From: CAVTUU01 sp045804965
Lineage (GTDB): Bacteria; Chloroflexota; Chloroflexia; Thermomicrobiales; UBA6265
NCBI GenBank assembly: GCA_045804965.1
Contig: JBJMMD010000019.1
Span: 35,636 to 99,635, forward strand
Direction: 5' to 3'
Length of the DNA stretch: 64,000 nt
Below are positions 25,833 through 34,686 of this stretch, in pieces. The notes under the pieces were generated by a model that was not told the origin of the DNA, ran no database searches, and saw nothing but the letters and a program-made list of their open reading frames with translations. Positions within the stretch are counted from its first letter, which is position 1; each line of letters opens with the position of its first letter. The translations under genes and the position numbers were made by a program.

Positions 25833-26324
25833 TCAAACAGGTACAGAGCGCGGCGGAGGCGGCTCAGGCGCGGGCAAGCGTCCGATGAGCAAACTCACGC
25901 GCGTCGCGATCGCTTGTGTGCCACACGCGGCGACGATGAACATCGCAAGCAGCATGGTCAGCGCGATGCCCGCCCCCCGCTCCGCGGGAGATCCCATCTC
26001 AGAAACGGACGGCGTATCCGGCGCAGAATCAGCGTTCGCGCTCACTTTTGCATCTTCCGCGTGGCGCGCGTGATGGGCCTGATGCCCATGGTGGTCGAAA
26101 GCGTCCGCATCGCCCGACATCCAGAATTGAAAGAGGGCATGAGCGTGGGGCAACTCCGCGCCGCCGCGGTAATCGACCGGCATGCTAAGCAGGCTCAACG
26201 CGGCGAACAGCGTCAACAGCCTGCCTGTTTGATGCGCTAGAGATGTCAGCCGGCTCCACATCACAGCGCGCGGCTCCCTGGTACGCCAAATACCCGGGAG
26301 GATGGTAGCACGGCGTTTCAGCAT
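25833..26324 (-). CDS. Histidine-rich membrane protein, first gene of the copper-associated operon
   Basis: The 163-residue protein has a hydrophobic segment near residue 35 (LLTLFAALSLLSMPV), then a His-rich stretch (HAHALFQFWMSGDADAFDHHGHQAHHARHAED), a polar linker and a second helix (GIALTMLLAMFIVAACGTQAIAT). The His cluster is consistent with metal binding, and its place 43 bp upstream of two copper-associated genes supports this. Start at 26324 follows CTAAGGC; Met22 (26261) is possible. No family is recognised. Confidence 0.55.
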   Translation of the reverse strand: MLKRRATILPGIWRTREPRAVMWSRLTSLAHQTGRLLTLFAALSLLSMPVDYRGGAELPHAHALFQFWMSGDADAFDHHGHQAHHARHAEDAKVSANADSAPDTPSVSEMGSPAERGAGIALTMLLAMFIVAACGTQAIATRVSLLIGRLPAPEPPPPRSVPV

Positions 26325-26553
26325 GCCTTAGATGAAGGATGGATTTGCGGAAGGCGTGCCCGGTTCCGCTTGGTCGCAATACGTTTGCGGAAACGGATGA
26401 CCACTCTTCGGGACATGTAGGGCATGCTCGCGGTGAAGACGGCAGTTGCCGATGGCAAACCGGCTCGAATGCGATCCCAGGCGCACGCCATGCGCCCCCG
26501 CGAGTCAACGCCGATCGCGCAATCAGGCCATACGTCTGGTCGCGTGAATTCCT

Positions 26554-27885
26554 CTAGTTGTGGATCTCCACCCGGGTGCCGATGGGGGCCCAGCCGTAGA
26601 GCCATTCGGCGAAGTCCATCGGCAAATTGACGCAGCCGTGGCTCATTTGATAGCCGAAGTTGTTGTGCCAATACGTGCCATGGAGGGCGTGGCCAAAGTC
26701 GGTGAAGTACATCACCCAGGGTACGTTCGGCACGTTGTAATACTCGCCGCCGATGACCCCTTCCATGGTCTGCGATTCGAGTTTGACAAGGATGTGAAAC
26801 GTTCCTGTCGGCGTTTCAAACCCGGGCCGACCCGTGCTGACATAGGTTTCGCTGATGACCGTGTCGCCCTGATAGACGATCAGATATTGGGTGCTCAGGT
26901 TGACGTCGATCCACTTCTCGCCGGTCGCGCTCGGCGTCGGCGTCGGAGGCGGGGTAAAGAGCGCTTCACTATAGACCGGGAGATTGCCTTGGCCGATCGG
27001 GTCGGTGGAGATGTGGAACCGCTTGGCGAGGACTTGGCCGAGTGCCACGAGCCAGGGATCGCTCCCTTGCTGCCAGGCAAGCTCGCCCCGCTCGAAAACT
27101 TGATAGGTCGTTCCGTGAATCGTGAATTCTTCGCTGATGGGATTGCCGAGATATTGAACGCCCCCAGTCGCTTCCCACAGGCTCTTGAATCCGCTGGAAA
27201 TCGTGTGGCCGGTTTCCGGAACATACACCCACGAATCGGTTGACGCTTCCTCGGCAGTCTTGGCATCGACCGGCCACCACGCCCGCACGACGTCCGCCGC
27301 CTGGCTGACAGCTTTATCGTGAGCGTCGCCAAACGTTGGCAATCTGGCCACGACATATGGCCGTAGCGCCTCGCCGATATTGCCGAGATGAACTACGTAG
27401 CCGTCCGAATCATCTGGCCAGTATTCGAACCGGGCATATTGATAATACTGAACGATGTGATCGTTTTCGGTGAGTTCCGACGAAATCGGGTTGCCCCACA
27501 TCGACGCGCCGCCATTGGCTCGCCAGAAGTCGAGGAACACGCCGTCGATTGAGTGACCGGTTTCGGGAATATAGACGGTGCTCGGCGGGGACCAATTGGA
27601 AGCGGGCGCGCTCAACGCCGGGGCTGCACTGTCGGTCGTCTCAGAGGAAGCGTCGCCGTTCACGGGCACGATGGTGTTGTCATTGCTGTCCTGGGCGAAG
27701 CCCTGGGTCGAGCCAAATGGATTGAGCAAGAACCCGAGCAATGCCACAAGCGCAATGACGGCAACAAACCGCGGTGCGAACCTCTGCCTTTGGCCCCCGG
27801 CCGTCGACCGTCCCACTGTTTGCGTCTCTTTCTGCTCGCCTCGCGCCATCGCGATCGCCAGCCACTCCATGCGGCCGATCATCAT
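26554..27885 (-). CDS. Secreted L,D-transpeptidase (YkuD domain)
   Basis: The 443-residue protein has an N-terminal membrane/signal segment at about 38-58 (VAVIALVALLGFLLNPFG). Two similar repeats of about 70 residues follow, opening VYIPETGHSIDGVFLDFWRANGG and VYVPETGHTISSGFKSLWEATGG. The C-terminal YkuD domain starts WIDVNLSTQYLIVYQGDTVI. Its catalytic motif is intact: His402, His416, Gly417 and Cys418 in HGTYWH...SHGCVNL. It would make 3-3 cross-links or attach proteins to peptidoglycan outside the membrane. The repeats look like LGFP/cell-wall-binding-type modules common before YkuD domains in Chloroflexota; their exact family is uncertain. Confidence 0.9.
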   Translation of the reverse strand: MMIGRMEWLAIAMARGEQKETQTVGRSTAGGQRQRFAPRFVAVIALVALLGFLLNPFGSTQGFAQDSNDNTIVPVNGDASSETTDSAAPALSAPASNWSPPSTVYIPETGHSIDGVFLDFWRANGGASMWGNPISSELTENDHIVQYYQYARFEYWPDDSDGYVVHLGNIGEALRPYVVARLPTFGDAHDKAVSQAADVVRAWWPVDAKTAEEASTDSWVYVPETGHTISSGFKSLWEATGGVQYLGNPISEEFTIHGTTYQVFERGELAWQQGSDPWLVALGQVLAKRFHISTDPIGQGNLPVYSEALFTPPPTPTPSATGEKWIDVNLSTQYLIVYQGDTVISETYVSTGRPGFETPTGTFHILVKLESQTMEGVIGGEYYNVPNVPWVMYFTDFGHALHGTYWHNNFGYQMSHGCVNLPMDFAEWLYGWAPIGTRVEIHN

Positions 27886-28526
27886 GTTGATTCTGTCAGT
27901 CCCACCGCGCGAATTCTGATCATTTCTACGCTCGCGCCAACCGTTTGGTTCCGCTTCGTTGGGTACTGGCGCACGTCGAATGCGCCCGGCGATTCACGCA
28001 GGGCAAGGGCACGCATCAAATTGCTCGATTGACGTCTACTCAGACCATGTATTGCATCTAAACCAATACCACCATCGCTGGCATTTCGCTAGGTGTGCCA
28101 ACATGTCGCAGCCCCGTTCGCCCAACCGACCGGAGTCACGTTCGTCTTCGTCATTGTTCAGGATTCCTCATCGTCTTGACTCTCTCTAGCCCGTCGGCAC
28201 CGCAAACCTTCATTCTGAACACTTCCTCACCCCATCATCCTGCACGCCCTTCCCCGTCATCCTGAGCGCCCCCTCCGCCTGTCATCCTGAGCGATAGTCG
28301 AAGGATCTGTGCTTGCCTACCACCTTCGAGTGGAAAAGCCAGATGCTTCGCTCTGCTCAGCATGACGGGGTGAAGTGGTCAGCATCACCGAGCGGGCACT
28401 CGGCAGGAAGGGGCAAGAGTTAAGTATCGTCAGGCGAGGATGCAGCTCATCCCATGCCAGAGGTGGCAGCGAGCGAGTCGAGAAAGAGTGTCGCCAGCAC
28501 CAAGACCACTTGCCGCTTCGACATCA
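27886..28526. other. Intergenic region with dispersed repeats
   Basis: No ORF is supported between the L,D-transpeptidase gene and nadC. The second half is built from repeat units described at 28209-28372. Confidence 0.6.
28209..28372. repeat. Dispersed repeat cluster 1 (GTCATCCTGAGCG family)
   Basis: GTCATCCTGAGCG occurs exactly at 28256-28268 and 28281-28293, with degenerate units at about 28209 and 28234. An inverted unit GCTCAGCATGACGG lies near 28355-28369, and GAAGGATCT lies between. The same family recurs at 38.2-38.45 and 45.2-45.34 kb. It can fold into hairpins. Confidence 0.75.
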
Positions 28527-29408
28527 TTAGCGCAGAGCGAAATTGAGGCTGATGTCGAGTGCGGGCGCAGAGTGCGTGAGCGCCCCAACCGAAATCAGGT
28601 CGACGCCGGTTTCCGCGATTGCGCGCACCGTCTCAAGTCGGACGTTTCCGGACGCCTCCACTATCGCCTTGCCGGAAACGATGCCGACGGCTTTCCGCAT
28701 CAACTCGAGGTCCATGTTGTCGAGCAGGATGACGTCGGCCTTGGCTGAAACGGCTTCACGCACCTCATCGAGATTCGTGACCTCAACTTCGATCTTAAGG
28801 GTGTGCGGTGCACGTTCGCGGGCTTGGGCGACCGCCTTGGCAATGCGCTCGGGACCGCCGATCGCGGCGAGATGGTTGTCTTTGATCAGCACGCCGTCGG
28901 CCAGACCGACCCGGTGATTGTGACCACCGCCGTCGCGGACCGCCGCTTTTTCGAGAATGCGCAGCCCCGGGGTGGTCTTTCTGGTGTCGACGATCCGCGC
29001 CTTCGTGCCGCCGACCGCTTCGACGTAAGATGCCGTCAACGTCGCCACCCCCGAGAGGCGCTGCAGGAGATTGAGCGCGACGCGCTCGGCCATGAGCAGA
29101 CTTCTCGCGTCGCCGGCCACTTTGGCGATTGTCGTACCCGGCTCAACCTTCGCGCTGTCGAGCACGTGCGCGCTGAATGCAATCATCGGGTTGACCCGGT
29201 GAAACGTGAAGGCGGCGACATCAAGGCCAGAGACAATGCCTTTGCCTTTGGCGATGATCTCCCCTTCGGCGTGGGCGCCCGCGGGGACGGTAACGAGCGT
29301 CGTCACATCGCCCGTGCCCACATCTTCGGCCAAGGCGAGATCGACGATCGCCTCCCAACCGGTTCGCACCTCACGGCTCGCGGCAATCATGTCCTTGGCG
29401 AGAGGCAC
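28527..29408 (-). CDS. nadC: Nicotinate-nucleotide pyrophosphorylase (carboxylating)
   Basis: The 293-residue enzyme converts quinolinate and PRPP to nicotinate mononucleotide in de novo NAD synthesis. Marks are LAEDVGTGDVTTLV near the N-terminus, ALNLLQRLSGVATLT, IVDTRKTTPGLRILEKAAVRDGGGHNHRVGLADGVLIKDNH, EVEVTNLDEV and ILLDNMD, all in the expected order. GTG at 29408 follows AAGGAGCG, and the longer frame from 29534 overlaps the upstream GNAT gene. It is the last gene of an operon with pncC, an M16 peptidase and a GNAT protein. No nadA/nadB is seen here. Confidence 0.95.
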   Translation of the reverse strand: MPLAKDMIAASREVRTGWEAIVDLALAEDVGTGDVTTLVTVPAGAHAEGEIIAKGKGIVSGLDVAAFTFHRVNPMIAFSAHVLDSAKVEPGTTIAKVAGDARSLLMAERVALNLLQRLSGVATLTASYVEAVGGTKARIVDTRKTTPGLRILEKAAVRDGGGHNHRVGLADGVLIKDNHLAAIGGPERIAKAVAQARERAPHTLKIEVEVTNLDEVREAVSAKADVILLDNMDLELMRKAVGIVSGKAIVEASGNVRLETVRAIAETGVDLISVGALTHSAPALDISLNFALR

Positions 29409-29421
29409 GCATCGCTCCTTG

Positions 29422-29907
29422 TTATGGGGTGAGTTGCGGCGGCCCGGTCGCCTTCGGTCTGGGCGCGTGCCAGCCGAGGCGATAGCGGAAACCACCGTCC
29501 GGCGTTGGGCGGCGGCCGACAATCTTGAAACCACACGCCTTGTAAAACTCGGCGCACGCCTCGTCGGCTTCGACGGCCAGCGGGCGCCGTCCGGATCGGC
29601 GCAAAGCGTCGCGCAGACATCGCTTGGCGAGGCCTTGCTGGCGATGATCCGGAGCCACGGCGAGCAGGGCGATTTCGTTCGTCATGCCCGCCTTGCGCAC
29701 CGCGATCACCGCAGCCAGCGAGCCCTCGATCTCGATGCCAGACAGCGTGGCAGATGGATCTGCCCGCAGCGACGCGATGTGTGCTCGCGCCTCGTCGACG
29801 GAACCGCCGTCTGCCGCAAGAATCTCGCGGGCGACCGCCTCGTCTTGGCGTGGGTCGAGCGCCTCAACACAATGTGGCTCCGGCACAAGCGGCGCCCCGT
29901 CGCTCAT
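29422..29907 (-). CDS. GNAT-family N-acetyltransferase
   Basis: The 161-residue protein has the acetyl-CoA binding motif A (IALLAVAPDHRQQGLAKRCLRDALRR) and motif B (VEADEACAEFYKACGFKIVGRRPT). The substrate is unknown. Its start overlaps the stop of the upstream M16 peptidase gene by 4 bp and it ends 13 bp before nadC, so translation is probably coupled. The last 20 residues are a Pro-rich tail. It resembles single-domain cytosolic GNATs that acetylate small molecules or protein N-termini. Confidence 0.85.
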   Translation of the reverse strand: MSDGAPLVPEPHCVEALDPRQDEAVAREILAADGGSVDEARAHIASLRADPSATLSGIEIEGSLAAVIAVRKAGMTNEIALLAVAPDHRQQGLAKRCLRDALRRSGRRPLAVEADEACAEFYKACGFKIVGRRPTPDGGFRYRLGWHAPRPKATGPPQLTP

Positions 29908-31184
29908 GGGAAACGCAAAAGATCGCTGAATGGGACCGGATCAGTATAAGGACCGACCAGAGCCAGACTCAACCGGTCGGCGCGGAAAATCTCTTGCGCG
30001 AGCTCGTGCACATCGTCGATCTGAACTTCTTCGATTTTCGCCATCACCTCTTCCGGCGTCTTGATCTCGCCGTACGTCAGCTCCTGGCTGCCGACCCAGC
30101 TCGCGACCGAGCGGCTATCTTCGAGCCCCATTAAGAGCCGACCCTTGCGCAAGTCCTTTGTCCGCTGCAGCTCCTCGGCCGGCACCGGCTCGTCCTTGAG
30201 CTTGCGCAATTCTTCAACGATAGCGCCAATCGTCTCCTGGACCCGGTCGAGATCGGTGCCGGCGTAGATCACGCCTTGCCCGCAATCGGCGTACGGCCGG
30301 AAGTAACCATAGACCGAATACACTAGGCCCCGCTTCTCGCGGATTTCCTGGAAGAGGCGAGAGCTCATCCCGGACGACAGAACCGCCTCAATCGTGCCCT
30401 GCACATACCGGCGCTCCGTGCTGTAGGGTAGGGCCGGCATTGCCACGCATAAGTGCGCCTGCTCGGTTTCCCGCTCCAACAGGCGAACCCGGGCCTCGGC
30501 TTGATCGGACGCGGTGACCTCGAACTCGTCCGGTTCGCCGTCGGCGGTGAGATCGCCGAAAAAGCGCTCCGACAGTTCGACCACCTGGTCGTGTGCTATA
30601 TCGCCGCCGGCAGCGACCACCAGTCGGTCCGGCCGGTAGTTTCGACGCCAGAAATCGATCATCTTGTCGCGGTCGATGTTGGCCACGGTTTCTTCGCTGC
30701 CGGCAATTGAGCGGCCAACCGCCCGTTCCCCCCACACAACTTCGTCGATCACTTCGTGTACGAGATCTTCGGGCGAGTCGTTGATCGAGCGAATCTCTTC
30801 AAAAATGACCGATCGCTCTTTCTCCAACTCGGTTTGGTCGACGACTGAGTTGCAGAGAATGTCGGCCAACACATCAAACGAGAGCTCGAAGTGCGTGCTC
30901 GGCACCTTGCACCAGTAATTCGTCGACTCTCGCCCGGTCGCCGCGTTCAAGATCCCGCCGACCCCTTCGATCTCCTGCGAGATAGTCATGGGATCGGGAC
31001 GCTTCTCCGTTCCCTTAAACAGCATGTGCTCGAGAAAGTGCGAAACCCCGGCGATTTCCGGTTGCTCATAACGCGAACCAACACCGTAATAAAAGATTAG
31101 GCTGGCCGAGCGCACGCCGGACATCGGTCCGGTGACGACCCGCACGCCATTCGCTAACGTCGACTTGCCATACTCTTCAGACAC
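29904..31184 (-). CDS. M16 family zinc peptidase (processing-peptidase-like)
   Basis: The 426-residue protein has the inverted zinc motif HFLEH at 49-53, the downstream glutamate region EKERSVIFEEIRSINDSPEDLVHEV, and the C-terminal M16C domain (RGLVYSVYGYFRPYADCGQGVIYAGTDLDRV). The overall layout is that of mitochondrial-processing-peptidase beta-like bacterial enzymes (PqqL/YmxG type), which degrade or process peptides. GTG at 31184 follows AAGGAG. It starts 10 bp after pncC and overlaps the GNAT gene, so it belongs to that operon. The connection to NAD metabolism is not obvious. Confidence 0.93.
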   Translation of the reverse strand: MSEEYGKSTLANGVRVVTGPMSGVRSASLIFYYGVGSRYEQPEIAGVSHFLEHMLFKGTEKRPDPMTISQEIEGVGGILNAATGRESTNYWCKVPSTHFELSFDVLADILCNSVVDQTELEKERSVIFEEIRSINDSPEDLVHEVIDEVVWGERAVGRSIAGSEETVANIDRDKMIDFWRRNYRPDRLVVAAGGDIAHDQVVELSERFFGDLTADGEPDEFEVTASDQAEARVRLLERETEQAHLCVAMPALPYSTERRYVQGTIEAVLSSGMSSRLFQEIREKRGLVYSVYGYFRPYADCGQGVIYAGTDLDRVQETIGAIVEELRKLKDEPVPAEELQRTKDLRKGRLLMGLEDSRSVASWVGSQELTYGEIKTPEEVMAKIEEVQIDDVHELAQEIFRADRLSLALVGPYTDPVPFSDLLRFP

Positions 31185-31194
31185 CCAGGACTCC

Positions 31195-31734
31195 TTATGT
31201 CACCACGTTTCGCAGCGCAACGGCTCGTTCGGCCTCCACCAATAACATCTCGAGTGCGGCTTCGGTCGCCGCCTCGATCACTGCCAACCGGTCGCCGCCG
31301 AAATGATATTCGCGACAGACAACTCCGGTTGGTCCAGACGACGCGATATAGACCAAGCCGACCGGTTTCCGCGCGGTCCCTCCACCCGGCCCGGCGACCC
31401 CGGTCGTGGCTACCGCCACATCGGCGCCAAACACCCGGCACGCCCCTGCCACCATCGCCCGCGCGCATTCCTCGCTAACGGCCCCCCACGTTTCGAGAAT
31501 CTCCTTCGAAACACCGAGCAGACCCATCTTCGCGGAATTGGCGTACGACACGACGCTGCCAAGAAAGTACACCGAGCTTCCAGCGATCGACGTGATCCGA
31601 TGCGCGACGTTGCCTCCCGTGCACGACTCCGCCGCGGCCACAGTGATTCCCGTCTCCACCGTCAGCAGCACATTCAGGCGCACTTCGAGTGGAGCCGAGG
31701 TCGATGGGTTCGCTTGTCGCCTGTCGTCGCTCAC
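31195..31734 (-). CDS. pncC: CinA C-terminal family, nicotinamide-nucleotide amidohydrolase
   Basis: The 179-residue protein matches stand-alone PncC/CinA-C: AAAESCTGGNVAHRITSIAGSSVYFLGSVVSYANSAKMGLLGV, a central GAVSEECARAMVAGACRVFGADVAVATTGVAGPGGGTARKPVGLVYIA, and a C-terminal Arg-rich helix. PncC deamidates NMN to nicotinate mononucleotide, the same product made by NadC three genes downstream, which ties the operon to NAD recycling. The N-terminal molybdopterin-like CinA domain is absent. The start is GTG at 31734, with no strong ribosome-binding site. Confidence 0.92.
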   Translation of the reverse strand: MSDDRRQANPSTSAPLEVRLNVLLTVETGITVAAAESCTGGNVAHRITSIAGSSVYFLGSVVSYANSAKMGLLGVSKEILETWGAVSEECARAMVAGACRVFGADVAVATTGVAGPGGGTARKPVGLVYIASSGPTGVVCREYHFGGDRLAVIEAATEAALEMLLVEAERAVALRNVVT

Positions 31735-32063
31735 GGGTGGCGTAGCTCAAGTGGAGGGCGCCGCGCTTCTCCGCGCGGTGAATGCATTCCGGCGAGTTGG
31801 TGCCGGAGTATAGCATGGCGGATTTGGTCGGCCCCTCGACGAAGAGCAAAATCCACAACCACGTTCGACCACGCGCCTCCGCCGCACCACCGGGTTCTCG
31901 AGAAAACCCCGCCGGGGTTAGGCGCGGCGCATCCATGGGCGGTCGTCGTACTCAGCCTCGGAGAGGCTTCGTCGTCTTAGCGGGGAAGGGTCACTTCCAG
32001 CCCGGCGACGCGCCTTTGGCGCGACTGAACGTGCGGGTCAGATCGGAATCTCTCTGCACGCAC
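31735..32063. other. Intergenic region between pnkp and pncC
   Basis: No gene is supported. A 32-nt repeat unit at 31951-31982 recurs inverted at 46506-46537. Confidence 0.5.
31951..31982 (+). repeat. 32-nt repeat, copy 1
   Basis: CTCAGCCTCGGAGAGG then CTTCGTCGTCTTAGCG. The reverse complement is present at 46506-46537 with one mismatch. It contains the self-complementary CCTCGGAGAGG. Confidence 0.7.
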
Positions 32064-34640
32064 CTACAATCGGGGATCGATCGGTTCGCTTTCGAGGGCG
32101 AGGACACCGAAGACACACTCGTGAACACGACGCAGCGGCTCGCACTGCACGAACCGCGACAACGCCTCGATGCCGAGCGCAAATTCGCGAAGCGCCAATG
32201 ACCGCTTGGCCGCGAGCCCCCGCGCTCGAAGTCGATCCAAATTCTCCGGCATCGTGTATTCCGGACCGTAGATGATGCGTAGATACTCGTGCCCGCGAAC
32301 TTTGAGCGCGGGTTGAACAAGCCCACGCGGTCCCCGCCGAATGAACTCCCAGGGCTTAACGACGATGCCTTCACCGCCTCGATCCGTTAACTCCCGCCAC
32401 CATGAGATCGCAGCTGATTCGCTCTCTTCGTCGCCGACATCGACAACGCGGTGCGCGGTCGCCAGCAGAAGCTCAGGGTCTTCGCGGCATAGTCGCTCGA
32501 GCATCGCTATGTGCCAACCATGGTCCTTGTCGGCATGGACTTGCCCCTCGCTCGCGAGCAGGTGGAACGGCGCCAGCTTGAAATCGGCGACCGTCTCCAC
32601 TGGCCACGCGTAGCGGCGATAAGAGGCAACGTACGCTTCGACCGACGACAACCGCGAGCGGGTCCGCTCAAGCAAATCGTCGACAACAATGCCGTTGTGC
32701 TTCGCGACTGTGAGCGCATCAACCGTTGCGCCAAGTGCGGCAAGCGCGGCAGAACCGGTCGCGGCATATTGGTTCCGCAGGAGGTCCTGCGCCTTTGCTG
32801 ACCACGGCATCAGCTCGGCGTCGAGGCACATCCAGTCTGTGCCCAGCTCGCCCCACACTCCTGATTTCAGCGTCGCCGAATGAAGTCGGGCAAGGATCGC
32901 CGTCTCGTGTTCGCGCTCCTTAAAGAAACGACGGCCGGTGCGGGTATAGATGATGCCGTCTGCGTCATCGGAGACGCCGAACCGGCGGTGAGCGACGGCA
33001 GCGTCCTGGCAGAGGACCACGATCGCCCGGGAGCCCATGTGCTTTTCTTCGATGATGACGCGTTGGACGTCTTTGCCGCGGTAGAACGCGAATGCTTCGC
33101 GGGGATGCTCCAACAGCGTCGGCTCGCTCGACGTTTCCACCGGCGACATCGTCGGTGGGAGATAGATGAGCCATTTCGGATCGACCGCAAACCGGCTCAT
33201 CGCCTCTAATGCCGCGTGCGCCTGATCATCACGGATTGTCACCGATCGCATCAATTGGGCCGCGATCGTCCGCCGGCCCGACACGTCGGCGAGATCGAGC
33301 AAGTCATCGCTTTGCTGTTGGGCGGAAAGATCAGATCGGTCCAGTTCGGCCCCGCGACGTTTTAGGCCGTGCTCAAAATATGTCGCACGCGCGGGCACAG
33401 ACATGAGTTCACGCTCGGGATAGCGCAGGCAGGTCAGCCGCCCCCCGAACACGCAGCCTGTGTCGATGTCGATCGTGTTGTTCAGCCACTCTGGCTCGGC
33501 GACCGCCGTGTGCCCATAAACAACCATAGCCGAACCACGATAACGGGAGGGCCAATCGCCGCGAATGGGGAGCCCTTCGTCGTCGGCCTCGCCCGTGACA
33601 TCACCATAGAGCGCGAACTCCCGAACTGTTCGCGACGCGCGCCCCTGATACTCCGCCTTCATCCCAGCGTGGGCCACGACCAGCTTTCCGTCGTCAAGAA
33701 CGTAATGGCTATGCAAGCCATCAAGGAATGCGATCACGCGCCGGGCGAAGGCGGGCGGTTCCCGCTCCAACTGTTGCAGGGTCAAATCAAGTCCATGCGC
33801 GATCCGAACGTCGCGGCCTTTGAGCTTGCGAAAGAGCTTGTCGTCATGGTTACCCGGAAGGCAGATGGCGACGCCCGCGCTCACCATGTCCATCACGAGA
33901 CGCAACACGCCCGCCGAATCCGGACCACGGTCGGTCAGATCGCCGAGAAAGATGGCCGTTCGTCCCGCCGGGGACGTCACCTCGTAGCGAGTGCCGCCAT
34001 CATCGGCTGTCCCCTCGGTCATGCCATAGCCGAGTTTGGTCAGGAGTTCGCGCGTTTCTTCAAAGCAGCCGTGAATGTCGCCAATGATGTCGAAGGGACC
34101 ATGCTCCGCGCGGCGATCGACCCACAGCGGCTGCCGATTGACGACCGCCGCTTCGACCTCCTCTGGCGAGCTCAGGATGTGAACGTATCGAAAGCCCTCT
34201 CGCTCCAAATTCCGCAGCGAACTGCGCAGCGCTTGCGCTTGCCGGCGAATGACGTGCGCGCCAAAATCGCGATCTGGCCGTGCCTGGTTGCGTTCGCGGC
34301 AGAGTCGCTCGGGCATATTGAGCACGATAGCGACGGCGAGCAGGTGATGTTCACGGGCAAGCCGAACGAGTGAGGCGCGCGCCTCGCGTTGCACGTTCGT
34401 GGCGTCAATGACCGTGAGCAGTCCCCGTTCGAGGCGCTTGGCGGCGATGAAGTGCAGCACGTCGAACGCGTCGGGTGTCGCCTCCAAACTGTTTTCGTCG
34501 TCGGCCACCAACCCCCGGCAGAAATCAGACGAGACGACCTCGGTGGAAAGAAAATGCGTCCGCGCAAAGGTCGATTTCCCCGACCCGGAGACGCCAATGA
34601 GCGCGACCAGCGACGGGGTTGGCACCGTGAGTTTTCGCAT
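32064..34640 (-). CDS. pnkp: Bacterial polynucleotide kinase-phosphatase-ligase (Pnkp)
   Basis: The 858-residue protein has the three modules of bacterial Pnkp. An N-terminal 5'-OH kinase has the P-loop GVSGSGKST at 16-24 and a downstream RxxxRxxxR-like lid. A metallophosphatase follows at about 185-430 with GDIHGCFEE, LGDLTDRGPDS, LPGNHDDK and VAHAGMK. A C-terminal nucleotidyltransferase/ligase has the lysine motif EEKHMGSRA and GEGIVVKP. It repairs RNA ends and, with Hen1, seals and 2'-O-methylates cleaved RNA. Met at 34640 (MRKLTVPTPSLVALIG) matches the family start; 34655 is possible. It follows hen1 directly. Confidence 0.93.
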   Translation of the reverse strand: MRKLTVPTPSLVALIGVSGSGKSTFARTHFLSTEVVSSDFCRGLVADDENSLEATPDAFDVLHFIAAKRLERGLLTVIDATNVQREARASLVRLAREHHLLAVAIVLNMPERLCRERNQARPDRDFGAHVIRRQAQALRSSLRNLEREGFRYVHILSSPEEVEAAVVNRQPLWVDRRAEHGPFDIIGDIHGCFEETRELLTKLGYGMTEGTADDGGTRYEVTSPAGRTAIFLGDLTDRGPDSAGVLRLVMDMVSAGVAICLPGNHDDKLFRKLKGRDVRIAHGLDLTLQQLEREPPAFARRVIAFLDGLHSHYVLDDGKLVVAHAGMKAEYQGRASRTVREFALYGDVTGEADDEGLPIRGDWPSRYRGSAMVVYGHTAVAEPEWLNNTIDIDTGCVFGGRLTCLRYPERELMSVPARATYFEHGLKRRGAELDRSDLSAQQQSDDLLDLADVSGRRTIAAQLMRSVTIRDDQAHAALEAMSRFAVDPKWLIYLPPTMSPVETSSEPTLLEHPREAFAFYRGKDVQRVIIEEKHMGSRAIVVLCQDAAVAHRRFGVSDDADGIIYTRTGRRFFKEREHETAILARLHSATLKSGVWGELGTDWMCLDAELMPWSAKAQDLLRNQYAATGSAALAALGATVDALTVAKHNGIVVDDLLERTRSRLSSVEAYVASYRRYAWPVETVADFKLAPFHLLASEGQVHADKDHGWHIAMLERLCREDPELLLATAHRVVDVGDEESESAAISWWRELTDRGGEGIVVKPWEFIRRGPRGLVQPALKVRGHEYLRIIYGPEYTMPENLDRLRARGLAAKRSLALREFALGIEALSRFVQCEPLRRVHECVFGVLALESEPIDPRL

Positions 34641-34686
34641 TGCCTGAGCTTCCATCACACCGCTGCTGTCCGAGGTCAAAATCCGG

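Noticed and set aside
25088..26240. Plus-strand open frames across the copper-type operon
   Set aside because: They are shadows of the minus-strand genes, with Arg/Pro-rich composition and no ribosome-binding sites.
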